Assembly (NCBI RefSeq): GCF_042646165.1
Contig: NZ_JBHRTC010000011.1
Reading direction: 5' to 3' (one strand)
DNA from: Microbaculum marinum
GTDB lineage: Bacteria > Pseudomonadota > Alphaproteobacteria > Rhizobiales > Tepidamorphaceae
DNA: 64,000 nucleotides
Both the position numbers and the translations under genes were made by a program. This document shows, one piece after another, positions 6,993 to 15,703 of the stretch. The notes under the pieces were generated by a model. It saw only the letters and a list, made by a program, of their open reading frames with translations. It was not told the origin of the DNA and made no database searches. Within the stretch, counting starts at the first letter, position 1; every line of letters begins with the position of its first letter.

Positions 6993-7677
6993 AGCGAAGA
7001 AGGCCGCGGCCGACGAGACGACGGCGGCGCCCGCGGACGCCGGCGACAATCGGCCGACCGAACTGACCGCAGAAGAGCGCAAGAGCCTCCATTTCCATCA
7101 CTACCGCAGGATCGCAGCGAAGAAGGACGAGCTCGACGCGATCCGCGAGGAATACAAGACGCTGCGCAAGGAAGCGAAGGCGGATGGGCTGATCCTCGCC
7201 GACGTCGACTTCATGCTCAAGTGCGCCGAGATCCAGGACGACTCCATCGTCACCGACGAGCTGCGGCGCCGGACCGAGATCGCGGCGTGGTTCGCGCTGC
7301 CGGTCCAGTACCAGGCAGACCTGTTCACCGGCTTCTCCGATGCACATGACCGCATCGAAAAGGAAGGCGAGGCCGCCGGCCTCGCGGGCAGGAACGTCGA
7401 CAGCCACGACTACGCGAAGGGTTCGACCGAAGCGGAGGTCTACGAGCGCGGCTGGGATCGCGGCCAAAAGACCATGCGCGACGACCTGCAGGCGGCGCTC
7501 GAGAAGAACAACGCTCGCAAGGCGAAGCAAGACGAGGCCAAGCTCATCAAGGCCGCCGACATGCAGGCGGACGAGGAAGAGGCCGTCGAGACCGATCCGT
7601 TCGACGAAGAAGAAGACACCAACGACCTGCGGCCTCGCTTCAAGCGCGGCCAGGACGCCGATGAGGCGGTGCACTGA
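6985..7677 (+). CDS. Phage protein with GapR-like helical region and RMF-like motif, 230 aa
   Basis: A basic Ala/Lys-rich start is followed by a helical segment (KKDELDAIREEYKTLRKEAKADGL, residues about 45-68) that resembles the GapR/DUF2312 coiled coil. Around residues 125-155, AGLAGRNVDSHDYAKGS and EVYERGWDRGQ recall the ribosome-modulation-factor motif found in several alphaproteobacterial phage proteins. The C-terminus is very acidic. AGGAGG (6974-6979) lies five bases before ATG 6985. Both similarity calls are by eye and tentative; a nucleic-acid-binding role is plausible. Confidence 0.6.
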   Translation: MAKAKKAAADETTAAPADAGDNRPTELTAEERKSLHFHHYRRIAAKKDELDAIREEYKTLRKEAKADGLILADVDFMLKCAEIQDDSIVTDELRRRTEIAAWFALPVQYQADLFTGFSDAHDRIEKEGEAAGLAGRNVDSHDYAKGSTEAEVYERGWDRGQKTMRDDLQAALEKNNARKAKQDEAKLIKAADMQADEEEAVETDPFDEEEDTNDLRPRFKRGQDADEAVH

Positions 7678-7680
7678 CCG

Positions 7681-8307
7681 ATGTCGCTCTTGGGCCTCGA
7701 CCTCGCTACGCGCGCCGGGTGGACGCTGTTCACCCACGATGGCACCCAGGATCCGCCCGAGATTGAGTGCGGGTCCTGGTCGTTCGACGGCCGCGACGCG
7801 GACGAGAAGGCCGACAAGCTGTCCCGGCACCTGACCGAGTTCCTCCGGGACTGCCGGCGGCGGGGCAGGTCGGTCAAAGCCTCGGCGATCGAGCGACCGA
7901 TGGAGACTGTCCCGACGAAGACCATCATCGACAAGTTCGGCCGGAAGCGGAGCGTCCTCGACGGCAACCCGGCGACGCTGGTCATGCAGAACCGCATGTA
8001 CGCCGCCGCCCGCGCGATCCTGCTGGCCTTCAACGCGCATCCGGTTTCGGTGGCTTCGGCGACCTGGCGCAAGACGGTCCTCGGTGTCGGCAGGGCGCCG
8101 CGCGGCGAAGACAGCCGCTGGTTCAAGCGGGAAATGCAGAAGCGCGCGGCCTCCCTGGCGCTGCGCTACGGCTTCGACGTCCCGAACCACGACGCGGCCG
8201 ACAGCCTCGGCGTCGCGATCTGGCTCGCTGCCCAGACTGGCCGGTTGCCGGTCGGCATCCTGACCGGGCGCGGGCCTTCGCTCTTCTCACAAGCTGCTGC
8301 GGAGTGA
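7681..8307 (+). CDS. RuvC-like Holliday junction resolvase (phage type)
   Basis: The 208-residue product has an RNase H-fold layout: LLGLDLATRAGW at the N-terminus with Asp7, AIERPMET with Glu71, and VPNHDAADSLGVAIW with Asp171 and Asp174 near the C-terminus. These are the expected acidic metal ligands of RuvC-type nucleases. It would resolve branched replication or recombination intermediates before packaging. It lies in the early operon after the GapR-like gene. Confidence 0.82.
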   Translation: MSLLGLDLATRAGWTLFTHDGTQDPPEIECGSWSFDGRDADEKADKLSRHLTEFLRDCRRRGRSVKASAIERPMETVPTKTIIDKFGRKRSVLDGNPATLVMQNRMYAAARAILLAFNAHPVSVASATWRKTVLGVGRAPRGEDSRWFKREMQKRAASLALRYGFDVPNHDAADSLGVAIWLAAQTGRLPVGILTGRGPSLFSQAAAE

Positions 8308-8311
8308 CGCG

Positions 8312-8674
8312 ATGAAGATGCTCTCGCGGGAAGACTGGCGCATCCTGGGCTGCCTAGCATTCATTGCACTGCTGGCGATCGCCGGCATGGTCGCGATTGC
8401 CACTCGCCCGGCCCGGGCGCACGACGCCCCTTTGGGCTGGGCATACGAGGCCGATTGCTGCTCGACGCGCGACTGCCGGCTGGTCGCCGATGACGCGATC
8501 AGGATGACCGCCGACGGTTGGCTGGTCCGCGCCACCGGTGAGGTGATCCCCTACGGCTCCCACAAGGAGCGCCGGAGCCCGGACAGCCAGTTCCATCGCT
8601 GCTCTCATGCCTTCGCCGCGCCGGGGGCCACGGACGGCACGATCTGCCTTTACGTGACGGGGATGGGCTCATGA
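8312..8674 (+). CDS. Exported Cys-rich hypothetical protein, 120 aa
   Basis: A hydrophobic signal or anchor (residues about 13-32, GCLAFIALLAIAGMVAIA) is followed by ATRPARAHDAPLGW, where signal peptidase could cut after ARA. The mature part holds a DCCSTRDC cluster, HRCSHAF and a late Cys (GTICLYV), suggesting disulfides in the periplasm. Similar small CCS-type proteins occur in rhizobial phages and chromosomes; function unknown. Confidence 0.65.
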   Translation: MKMLSREDWRILGCLAFIALLAIAGMVAIATRPARAHDAPLGWAYEADCCSTRDCRLVADDAIRMTADGWLVRATGEVIPYGSHKERRSPDSQFHRCSHAFAAPGATDGTICLYVTGMGS

Positions 8675-9114
8675 GCGAATGGACCGAGCTCGAGCCGGAC
8701 CGGAAGCCGGCGGGCGCACCGAAGGCACCGGTCCGGTTCGGCCTGATGAAGATGCGCAAAGCCCGGTCCCGCGGTCGCGTCCTGATCCTGCGCGACGTCG
8801 TCTCCCAGCTTGGGATGAAGACATGGCGCGTGAACGTCCGCCTCGGCAAGGGGGCGCGGCAGCACCAGATCGCGATCATCCCCGACGAGCAGGGCCGCTT
8901 CGAGCTCCAGGAGCTCGGCAAGTCGAAGGGCGGCGGAACGTTCTCCATCAACATGCCGGTCGTCGAGCGGTTCCCGGATGTCCCGTTCTCGCCGATGGAG
9001 GTCCGATGGACGGTCGAGGCCGAGGGCAAGCGGAAGATCCTCGTCGTCGACCTTCCTCCCTTCTGCTGGGACGACGGCGAGCGGCGCCGGCTCTTGCAGC
9101 GCAAGGGAGCCTGA
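8671..9114 (+). CDS. Hypothetical phage early protein, 147 aa
   Basis: ATG at 8671 overlaps the previous stop (ATGA). The protein is basic at the N-terminus and beta-rich afterwards (TWRVNVRLGKGARQHQIAII, FELQELGKSKGGGTFSINMP), ending FCWDDGERRRLLQRKGA. No domain recognised. Located between the exported Cys-rich protein and a winged-helix regulator in one operon. Confidence 0.65.
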   Translation: MSEWTELEPDRKPAGAPKAPVRFGLMKMRKARSRGRVLILRDVVSQLGMKTWRVNVRLGKGARQHQIAIIPDEQGRFELQELGKSKGGGTFSINMPVVERFPDVPFSPMEVRWTVEAEGKRKILVVDLPPFCWDDGERRRLLQRKGA

Positions 9115-9117
9115 CAG

Positions 9118-9501
9118 GTGGCCGACACGCGCACCCGAGAGGACCTGCTGGCGGAGACCGAATATCTCCGCGAGTGCCTGCGGTACTACGAGGAACTGCC
9201 GGCGGTGAGGGATTGGCCACCGCGGCACGTCCTGGGCCTGACACCATCCGAGGGGGGCGTTCTGCGGCTCCTGGTGGATCACGGCGAGCTCACTCACGAA
9301 CGGCTGAACCACCATTGCTACGGATATCCGGACAAGATCCCGGAAAACCCGAAGTTGCCTCACGTTTTCATCTGCAAGGTCCGCAAGAAACTTCGCCCCC
9401 ACGGCATTGAGATCGAAACGATTAGGGGCGAGGGCTACCGAATCTCGCCTGAGCACCGCGCCAGGGTCAGGGCCTTGGAAGCGGAGAGGGCGGCGGCATG
9501 A
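9118..9501 (+). CDS. OmpR/PhoB-type winged-helix DNA-binding protein
   Basis: GTG start at 9118. Residues about 42-115 match the Trans_reg_C fold: LTPSEGGVLRLLVDHGELTHERL, then HVFICKVRKKLRPHGIEIETIRGEGYRI, the typical recognition helix and wing. There is no receiver domain; a short helical region precedes the wHTH. It may regulate late phage genes or hook onto host cell-cycle control of the CtrA type, but the target is unknown. Confidence 0.78.
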   Translation: MADTRTREDLLAETEYLRECLRYYEELPAVRDWPPRHVLGLTPSEGGVLRLLVDHGELTHERLNHHCYGYPDKIPENPKLPHVFICKVRKKLRPHGIEIETIRGEGYRISPEHRARVRALEAERAAA

Positions 9502-10877
9502 ACTATCGCGAGTTCCTTGCCGGAAAGGCGGTGTCAGCTCCGCAGCGCGGCTTGACCAGGATCCCCGATCTGGCTGGGCATCTGTTTCCGTTTCAGCGCG
9601 CCTGCGTCGAGCATCACCTTCGAGCCGGGGCCGCCGGCTGCTTCCTCGACACGGGACTGGGAAAGACCGAGGTGCAGCTTGAGTTCTGCCAGCGGGCGAT
9701 CGAAGCCACGAATGCATCCGCGCTCATCCTGACGCCGTTGGCCGTGGCCGGACAGACGAAGCGGCGCGCCGATCGGTGGGGTTACGAGGCCCGCGTCATC
9801 CGCGACCAATCGGAGGCAGGGCAGGGCATCAACATCTGCAACTACGATCGGCTCGAGAAGCTGGACCCGGGTGCGTTCGGTGTCGTGTCCCTGGACGAAG
9901 CCTCCATTCTCAAGAGCTTCACGGGCAAGACGACGCGGGCGCTTATCGAGGCATTTCGCGACTTCCGGTTCAAGCTCGCGGCGACCGCCACGCCGGCGCC
10001 GAACGACCATATGGAGCTCGGCCAGTACTGCGAGTTCCTCGGCATCATGCCGTCGAACGAGATGCTGATGCGTTGGTTCACGGCCGACCAGACCGAGATG
10101 GGCCGTTACCGGCTCAAGGGCCACGCCTACCGGTCCTTTTGGGACTGGATGGCCTCCTGGGCGCGCATGGCAGAAAAGCCGTCCGATCTCGGTGATAGCG
10201 ATGCCGGGTACGAATTGCCTCCCTTCGAGGTCCGATCGCACCGCGCCGCCGACAGCCGCATCGATCGCGACTTCGCAGAGTTGTTCGGTTCGCCAACGAT
10301 GTCAGCGACATCGATGCATGACGTCAAGCGCCAGACGAGCAACGCGCGTGCCGAAAAGGCAGCCGAGATCGTGCATGCCGAGCCGGACGAAACGCGGCTG
10401 ATCTGGGTCGATACAAACTACGAGGCCGATGCGCTGAAGGCCGCGCTGCCGGACGCACAGGAGGTCCGCGGATCGATGTCGATCGACCAGAAGGAAGACA
10501 TCCTCGAGGCGTTCGCGTCCGGCGACATCAAATGGCTGATTGCCAAGCCGTCGATGTGCGGCTTCGGCCTGGACTGGTCGCATTGCGCGCGAATGGCGTT
10601 CGTCGGTCGCTCCTACTCCTACGAGGCTTGGTACCAGGCTGTCCGCAGGTGCTGGCGCTTCGGGCAAACGAGAACTCTCATCGTCGATCTGATCGTCGCG
10701 GAAGGCGAGGACGCCATCGGCCGCGTGATCGACCGGAAGGCCGACGGCCACGCGGATATGAAGCGCGCCATGCGCGAAGCAATGCGCCGATCCATGGCGC
10801 GTTCCGCAAATCTCCGCGTCGCCTATGACCCCTCTCACATCGCAGGAGTGCCGGCATGGCTGAAGTCCGTTGCCTGA
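9498..10877 (+). CDS. SF2 (SNF2/DEAD-like) helicase
   Basis: The 459-residue product has Walker A DTGLGKTE (residues about 51-58), a motif II reading SLDEAS instead of DEAH/DEAD, motif III AATATPAPN, and motif VI QAVRRCWRFGQT, so both RecA-like lobes are present. It is a phage-type SNF2-related ATPase that would remodel or unwind DNA in replication or recombination. It overlaps the downstream methyltransferase gene by 22 bp, suggesting coupled expression and perhaps joint action. Confidence 0.85.
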   Translation: MNYREFLAGKAVSAPQRGLTRIPDLAGHLFPFQRACVEHHLRAGAAGCFLDTGLGKTEVQLEFCQRAIEATNASALILTPLAVAGQTKRRADRWGYEARVIRDQSEAGQGINICNYDRLEKLDPGAFGVVSLDEASILKSFTGKTTRALIEAFRDFRFKLAATATPAPNDHMELGQYCEFLGIMPSNEMLMRWFTADQTEMGRYRLKGHAYRSFWDWMASWARMAEKPSDLGDSDAGYELPPFEVRSHRAADSRIDRDFAELFGSPTMSATSMHDVKRQTSNARAEKAAEIVHAEPDETRLIWVDTNYEADALKAALPDAQEVRGSMSIDQKEDILEAFASGDIKWLIAKPSMCGFGLDWSHCARMAFVGRSYSYEAWYQAVRRCWRFGQTRTLIVDLIVAEGEDAIGRVIDRKADGHADMKRAMREAMRRSMARSANLRVAYDPSHIAGVPAWLKSVA

Positions 10878-11758
10878 ACGCGCACGACGGCGCGAATTTC
10901 TCTGCATATCTCGGCGACTGCGTCGATGTAGTAGCGCAGCTGCCGGACAACAGCATCGGGTTGTCGGTGTATTCGCCGCCCTTCGCAGGCCTCTACATCT
11001 ACAACGACTCTGAAGCCGACATGGGCAACTGTGCGGATGATGGGGAGTTCATCCAGCACTACCGGTTCCTGATCGATCAGCTCTACCGGGTGACCATCCC
11101 GGGGCGCCTGGTCGCGGTGCACTGCAAGGACCTCGTCTACTACAAGACTCAGCGAGGAACCGCCGGGTTGCGCGATTTTCCCGGCGACCTCATTCGAGCG
11201 CACACCGCCGCCGGCTTCGACTTCCATTCTCGGGTCACGATTTGGCGGTGCCCGGTCCGCGAGATGACGAAGACCAAGGCTCACGGCCTTCTGTACAAGC
11301 AGCTTCGCGCGGATAGTTCGTTCTCCAGGCAGGGTCTCCCCGAGTACTTCGTCGTCTTCCGCAAATGGGCGAAGGACGGCGACGAGCCGCGTCCGATCAC
11401 CCACACCCCGGAGACGTTCCCGCTGCAGCAGTGGCAGGAATATGCCTCGCCAGTCTGGATGAACACCCGCGAAACGGACGTCCTCAACGCAAAGGCAGCC
11501 AAAGCACCCGGCGACGAAAAGCACATCTGTCCGATGCCGCTCGATATCACCGAGCGGGTGGTCTCGCTGTGGAGCAACCCCGGCGACGTCGTGCTGTCTC
11601 CCTTTATGGGGATCGGATCAGAAGGCTACGTCGCGCTGAGGCTCGGCCGGAAGTTCATCGGCGTCGAGCTGAAGGAATCCTACTGGCGCCAGGCCTGTCG
11701 GTACCTCGATGCGGAGGACCGGCAATCGGATCTGTTCGTGGCGGAAGCCGCTGAATGA
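10856..11758 (+). CDS. DNA methyltransferase, beta-class order (N4-C or N6-A)
   Basis: The 300-residue product has motif IV SPPF at residues 40-43 and the SAM-binding block SPFMGIGSEGYVAL near residue 245, so motif IV precedes motif I as in beta-class enzymes. No cognate restriction gene is beside it, so it is probably an orphan enzyme that masks phage DNA from host restriction or marks replication sites. SPPF occurs in both N4-cytosine and N6-adenine enzymes, so the base cannot be decided. Recognition sequence unknown. Confidence 0.88.
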   Translation: MAEVRCLNAHDGANFSAYLGDCVDVVAQLPDNSIGLSVYSPPFAGLYIYNDSEADMGNCADDGEFIQHYRFLIDQLYRVTIPGRLVAVHCKDLVYYKTQRGTAGLRDFPGDLIRAHTAAGFDFHSRVTIWRCPVREMTKTKAHGLLYKQLRADSSFSRQGLPEYFVVFRKWAKDGDEPRPITHTPETFPLQQWQEYASPVWMNTRETDVLNAKAAKAPGDEKHICPMPLDITERVVSLWSNPGDVVLSPFMGIGSEGYVALRLGRKFIGVELKESYWRQACRYLDAEDRQSDLFVAEAAE

Positions 11759-11976
11759 CCGCCACGACCGCCACAGCCCAGCCGCGCGAGCGCACGGATT
11801 ACTTCACCGTGATGCAGGACGTGATGAGCGTCATGCAGCACCGCCGCGCCACCTACGAGATCCTCGTTGCCGCGGGCCACCGCCGCGCCGATCCGACCGA
11901 GGAGAGGATCATTGGGTCGCTTGAGAAGGCCGCTGAGCTGGCCGAATGGGCGCACTACAGGAAGGGGGGTGCCTAG
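11755..11976 (+). CDS. Hypothetical protein, 73 aa
   Basis: ATG overlaps the methyltransferase stop (ATGA). A helical protein with TDYFTVMQDVMSVMQHRRATYEIL and a C-terminal SLEKAAELAEWAHYRKGGA. Directly precedes the DUF1376 gene. No family recognised. Confidence 0.6.
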   Translation: MTATTATAQPRERTDYFTVMQDVMSVMQHRRATYEILVAAGHRRADPTEERIIGSLEKAAELAEWAHYRKGGA

Positions 11977-12456
11977 GTGTCAGCCCCTCCATGGATGCCA
12001 CTCTACGTCGCCGACTATCTCGCCGACACAGGACATCTGAGCACCGTCGAACACGGCGCGTACCTGCTGCTGATCATGCACTATTGGCAGAACGGCGGGC
12101 TGCCGGACGACGACCGGAAGCTCGCTCGAATCTGCCGCATGCCGGTGAAGGAATGGTCCGAAATACGGGAAACGCTTGCTGACCTTTTCGAATGCGATTG
12201 GCAGCACAAGCGCATTGCAGGCGAATTGGCAACCGCATGCGAAACCATGGCTAAACGCAGTGCGGCCGGAAGGGCAGGCGCATCCGCTCGCTATAGCAAA
12301 CGCAGTAGCAATCGCACGGCAAGCGCAAAGCAATCGAATGCACCTACACCATCACCTACACCAAGAACTCCTATCCAGGTTGATGAAACTCCTGCTGAGG
12401 GGGAGAGGGACGTAGGGCAGGCCGGCGTCCCGCTCAGCCGGGGAGGGGCGTCGTGA
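11977..12456 (+). CDS. DUF1376 phage replication-associated protein
   Basis: GTG start immediately after the preceding stop. The N-terminal 95 residues match DUF1376: PPWMPLYVADYLADTGHLS, EHGAYLLLIMHYW, GGLPDDDRKLARI, and a winged-helix-like section. The C-terminus is low-complexity Ser/Thr/Pro. Such proteins sit at the replication-initiator position of many temperate phages. Its neighbours here are a helicase and a primase, which supports a role in initiating phage replication. Confidence 0.82.
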   Translation: MSAPPWMPLYVADYLADTGHLSTVEHGAYLLLIMHYWQNGGLPDDDRKLARICRMPVKEWSEIRETLADLFECDWQHKRIAGELATACETMAKRSAAGRAGASARYSKRSSNRTASAKQSNAPTPSPTPRTPIQVDETPAEGERDVGQAGVPLSRGGAS

Positions 12457-13955
12457 ACAGCGAGCTCCGCCCTCACCAGATCGAGGCAATGAGCCGCCTC
12501 CGTCAATCCCTGGTCGGGGGAAGGCGTCGGCCGATGATCCAGGCGCCGACCGGCTTCGGAAAGACGATCCTCGCCGCGGCGATCGTAGACGGCGCGCTTC
12601 GCAAGGGGAACCGGGTTACGTTCGTGGTGCCGGCGCTTTCGCTGATCGACCAGACCGTGCAGTCGTTCTGGGCCGAAGGAATCCGCGACGTCGGCGTGAT
12701 CCAGGCGAACCACGAGATGACCAACGCGAGCCGGCCTGTTCAGGTCGCGAGCGTGCAGACCCTTCAGCGCCGGGAACTGCCCGAAGCCGACGTGGTGGTG
12801 ATCGACGAGGCGCACCGGTGGTACCAGTTCTATGCCGACTGGATGGCCCGGCCGGAGTGGTCTGCCGTGCCGTTCGTCGGGCTTTCGGCGACGCCGTGGA
12901 CGAAGGGTCTGGGGCGGTATTTCGATGATCTGATCGTGGCGGCGACCACCGCGAAACTCATCGACGCCGGGTATCTCTCGCCGTTCCGCGTCTTCGCCCC
13001 GGCGCATCCGGATCTGACCGGTGTTCGCACCGTGGCCGGAGACTACCACGAAGGCGACCTGTCCGACGCGATCGACAAGCCGGACTTGACGGCGGACATC
13101 GTCGAGACCTGGCGCAAGCTCGGGGAGGACAGGCCGACGCTGGTCTTCGCCGTGGACAGGGCGCATGCCCGCCACCTTGCGGAGCGGTTCTCGGAAACGG
13201 GCGTGGCCACGGCCTACGTCGATGCGTTCACCGATAGCGAGGAACGCGAGACGATCCGCAGGCGGTTCCACGCCGGCGACGTCCAGGTTGTCGTGAACAT
13301 CGCGACGATGATCTTCGGCGTCGACTGGGACGTGCGCTGCATCGTCTTCGCCCGGCCGACGAAGTCCGAAATGCTGTGGGTCCAGGCGATCGGCAGGGGA
13401 CTTCGCACGGCGCCAGGCAAGGCCGATCTGATCGTACTGGATCATTCGGACACCGCGCTGAGGCTCGGGCTGCCCACGGACATTCAACACGACAGGCTCA
13501 ACGAAGGCCGCAAGGGATCGTCCAAATGCGAGCGCGAGCGGTCCGTGCCGTTGCCGAAGGAATGCCCGTCCTGCACGTTCCTCAAGCCGCCCGGGCTCCA
13601 TACGTGCCCCTCGTGCGGCTTTGCGCCGGAGAGGCGAACGGAGGTCGCGACCGGCGACGGTGAGCTGGTGGAGATCGGCAAGCGCGGCTCGAAGCTGAGC
13701 GCTGCGGAGCGTCGGAACCGGACCGATGACTGGTCGGTCAAGGTGAGCTTCATCCAGCAGCTCAAACGGTATGCGCAGGACAAGGGTCGGTCCCCGGGCT
13801 GGGTTGCCCATGCCTACCGGGAATATTACGGGTGCTGGCCGAACGATCGGCGCCTGAAGGACGCGGAACCGGCCGCAGGGGTCGGCGAAGTGGTGCGGAG
13901 CTGGATTCGGGCGAAGGATATCCGGTACGCCAAGGCACGGGGTAGGGCGGCGTGA
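12453..13955 (+). CDS. DEAD/DEAH-box SF2 helicase with zinc ribbon
   Basis: GTG start overlapping the previous stop. Walker A APTGFGKT at residues 31-38, DEAH at 118-121, motif III GLSATP, motif VI QAIGRGLRT. After the helicase core a zinc ribbon C-P-S-C (about 371) and C-P-S-C (about 385) is followed by a helical C-terminal domain (FIQQLKRYAQDKGRSPGWVAHAYRE), a RecG/UvsW-like length. With the primase next to it, this is the likely replicative or restart helicase. It is the second SF2 enzyme in 4 kb. Confidence 0.88.
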   Translation: MNSELRPHQIEAMSRLRQSLVGGRRRPMIQAPTGFGKTILAAAIVDGALRKGNRVTFVVPALSLIDQTVQSFWAEGIRDVGVIQANHEMTNASRPVQVASVQTLQRRELPEADVVVIDEAHRWYQFYADWMARPEWSAVPFVGLSATPWTKGLGRYFDDLIVAATTAKLIDAGYLSPFRVFAPAHPDLTGVRTVAGDYHEGDLSDAIDKPDLTADIVETWRKLGEDRPTLVFAVDRAHARHLAERFSETGVATAYVDAFTDSEERETIRRRFHAGDVQVVVNIATMIFGVDWDVRCIVFARPTKSEMLWVQAIGRGLRTAPGKADLIVLDHSDTALRLGLPTDIQHDRLNEGRKGSSKCERERSVPLPKECPSCTFLKPPGLHTCPSCGFAPERRTEVATGDGELVEIGKRGSKLSAAERRNRTDDWSVKVSFIQQLKRYAQDKGRSPGWVAHAYREYYGCWPNDRRLKDAEPAAGVGEVVRSWIRAKDIRYAKARGRAA

Positions 13956-14881
13956 CGGCGCTTCGCGACCTCGCCAAGGGCCGGTGGCCATCCCTTCTCG
14001 GAATGCTGGGGATTGACCGGCGCTTCTTAAATGGTCGGCACGGGCCCTGTCCGATCTGCGAGGGCGGCAGGGACCGGTTCCGGTTCGACGACAAGGACGG
14101 CGTCGGCAGCTGGATCTGCTCGGTCTGTGGGGCAGGCGACGGCTTCGCGCTGCTCATGCGCATAAAGGGCTGGGACTTCGCGGAATGCGCCCGCGAGATC
14201 GAAGCCATCGTCGGCAAGGCCGAGACGACGCAGACCAGGCGAACCCGGGACGAGCGATCTCTGCGGGACGCGATGAACCGCCTCTGGTCAAACGGCAAGC
14301 CGATCGAGCGTGGCGATCCCGTGGCGTTCTATCTCGAGTGCCGTGGCCTCGACCTCAGCAGCTTTCCGCCGGCGCTGCGCTTCGTGGAGAGATGCCGGTA
14401 CCAGGAGGAGCCGCCGACCTGGCACCCGGCGATGATCGCGAAGGTGCTGGCGCCGGACGGCAAGCCGGTCACCCTCCATCGAACCTATCTCGACATGAAC
14501 GGCAAGAAGGCGGCCGTCGAGGCGCCGCGGCGGCTGATGCCCGGCAAGATCGTGAAAGGATGCGCGATCCGGTTGGGGCCGGCGGGCGACGTGCTCGGCG
14601 TTGCCGAGGGAATCGAGACGGCACTGTCGGCGGCGCAGATGTGGAGCATCCCGGTCTGGGCCGCGATCAACGCCGGCATGCTGATGGCATGGGAGCCGCC
14701 GGAGGAAGTGAAGGAGGTCATCGTGTTCGGGGACAATGACGAGAGCTACGCGGGCCAGTCAGCGGCATATGCGCTTGGGCACCGGCTGGCGGCGAAGGGG
14801 TGGAGAGTATCGGTGGCGATACCGCCGCAACCGGGCGACTGGAACGACGTGCTGCAGGCGAAGTTGGAGCAGGCGGCGTGA
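13952..14881 (+). CDS. Toprim primase with N-terminal zinc finger
   Basis: GTG start overlapping the helicase stop. Residues 33-59 hold the CHC2-like zinc site (C33, C36, C56, C59: CPIC and CSVC). The Toprim domain has GVAEGIETALSA (about residue 215) with the catalytic Glu and VFGDND (about 258) with the metal-binding Asp pair. At 309 residues it lacks a fused helicase; the helicase is the separate upstream gene. It would synthesise primers for phage DNA replication. Confidence 0.87.
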   Translation: MTALRDLAKGRWPSLLGMLGIDRRFLNGRHGPCPICEGGRDRFRFDDKDGVGSWICSVCGAGDGFALLMRIKGWDFAECAREIEAIVGKAETTQTRRTRDERSLRDAMNRLWSNGKPIERGDPVAFYLECRGLDLSSFPPALRFVERCRYQEEPPTWHPAMIAKVLAPDGKPVTLHRTYLDMNGKKAAVEAPRRLMPGKIVKGCAIRLGPAGDVLGVAEGIETALSAAQMWSIPVWAAINAGMLMAWEPPEEVKEVIVFGDNDESYAGQSAAYALGHRLAAKGWRVSVAIPPQPGDWNDVLQAKLEQAA

Positions 14882-14901
14882 CGGGCGTTTGGACGATCTG
14901 C

Positions 14902-15309
14902 CTATCCCTCCCGCGCGATCTTCTCCCGGGCTGCGGTGGCGAGATAGCCGGACCTGGTGGTGCCGGCAATGCGCGCTGCCGCGTCGATCGCGTCGACCAC
15001 GCCGCTGTCCAGCGATACATTGATCCGGGTCGGCCGCCCGGTCGAACGGACCAGCGGAACGCTCGCCAGGAAAGCGCCCTCCGCCAGCGCCTCGCGCACC
15101 TCCTGGTCCGCCCGCACCTTGTCGATGCTGCGGGGCAGGGGAACGGTTTCCCCGTCGGCTTCCGCGGTTTCCGCCCAAAGGCGCAACGCCTCCTGCGCGT
15201 TGGCGAGCGCCTCCTCCGGAGTATCGCCGCCGCTCGTGCAGCCGGGCATATCCGGAACCCAGACGCCGAAGCTGCCCGGATCTCCGTCAACAACGACCAC
15301 GTATCTCAT
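14902..15309 (-). CDS. hicB: HicB antitoxin
   Basis: The N-terminal domain (MRYVVVVDGDPGSFGVWVPD, MPGCTSGGDTPEEALANAQEAL) is the degenerate RNase-H-like HicB fold. The C-terminal part (RINVSLDSGVVDAIDAAARIAG, SGYLATAARE) is a ribbon-helix-helix DNA-binding domain. AGGAG lies eight bases before ATG 15307-15309; a GTG at 15327 is less likely. It neutralises the HicA mRNA interferase encoded just upstream and should autorepress the operon. Confidence 0.9.
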   Translation of the reverse strand: MRYVVVVDGDPGSFGVWVPDMPGCTSGGDTPEEALANAQEALRLWAETAEADGETVPLPRSIDKVRADQEVREALAEGAFLASVPLVRSTGRPTRINVSLDSGVVDAIDAAARIAGTTRSGYLATAAREKIAREG

Positions 15310-15328
15310 CACTTTGCTCCTGTTCACA

Positions 15329-15350
15329 CCGGCTGGTCAGAGCCAGCCGG
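15329..15350. repeat. Inverted repeat between hicA and hicB
   Basis: CCGGCTGG (15329-15336) and CCAGCCGG (15343-15350) form a perfect 8-bp hairpin with a 6-nt loop that covers the hicA stop codon. It may slow transcription or tune the toxin:antitoxin ratio; there is no T run. Confidence 0.4.
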
Positions 15351-15528
15351 CGACTTTGGCGATTTGCCGGGCGACGCCGACCGACACAGTTTTGTGCCGG
15401 GGGAGGACGATGCGGCCCGGCCGGTCCGGGTGGGTATAGACATCATGGTTGCCGCCGCCCCGGTTGATCCAGCCTTCCCGCTCCAGCTTCCGGGAAATCT
15501 TGGCTTTGTTGGTCTCGAACGTCGGCAT
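15337..15528 (-). CDS. hicA: HicA toxin (mRNA interferase)
   Basis: The 63-residue product has the dsRBD-like HicA pattern: ISRKLEREGWINRGGGNHDVYTHP, with the catalytic His in GGGNHDVY, then IVLPRHKTVSVGVARQIAKVAGW. It cleaves mRNA when released from HicB. Transcribed ahead of hicB, 27 bp apart. Placed between the replication and packaging modules on the opposite strand, so it is an accessory cassette. Confidence 0.9.
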   Translation of the reverse strand: MPTFETNKAKISRKLEREGWINRGGGNHDVYTHPDRPGRIVLPRHKTVSVGVARQIAKVAGWL

Positions 15529-15544
15529 GTCCCTGTCCCGTTGT

Positions 15545-15562
15545 TGTGTATAAATATACACA
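15545..15562. promoter_or_regulatory. HicB operator / hicAB promoter dyad
   Basis: TGTGTATA (15545-15552), AA, TATACACA (15555-15562): an 18-bp dyad 17-34 bp upstream of the hicA start, AT-rich and containing TATA-like -10 material. Position and symmetry fit the ribbon-helix-helix operator of HicB, which would repress by covering the promoter. Confidence 0.65.
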
Positions 15563-15703
15563 CAAAGGATGAGGCCGTCAATCGTTGCTGCGCAAAAAAA
15601 TACACACTTCCGAGCCGGCGATGATGCGGACGCAGAACACCATTCGCCGGGGCAGCAGGCGCATTGTAGTCGGATGCACGGTGCTGGAAGGGAGCGACGT
15701 CGA

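Noticed and set aside
12291..13991. A 566-codon open frame on the minus strand opposite the zinc-ribbon helicase
   Set aside because: GC-rich shadow of the real plus-strand gene. It has no domain pattern, is Arg/Pro-rich, and the plus strand has full helicase motifs.
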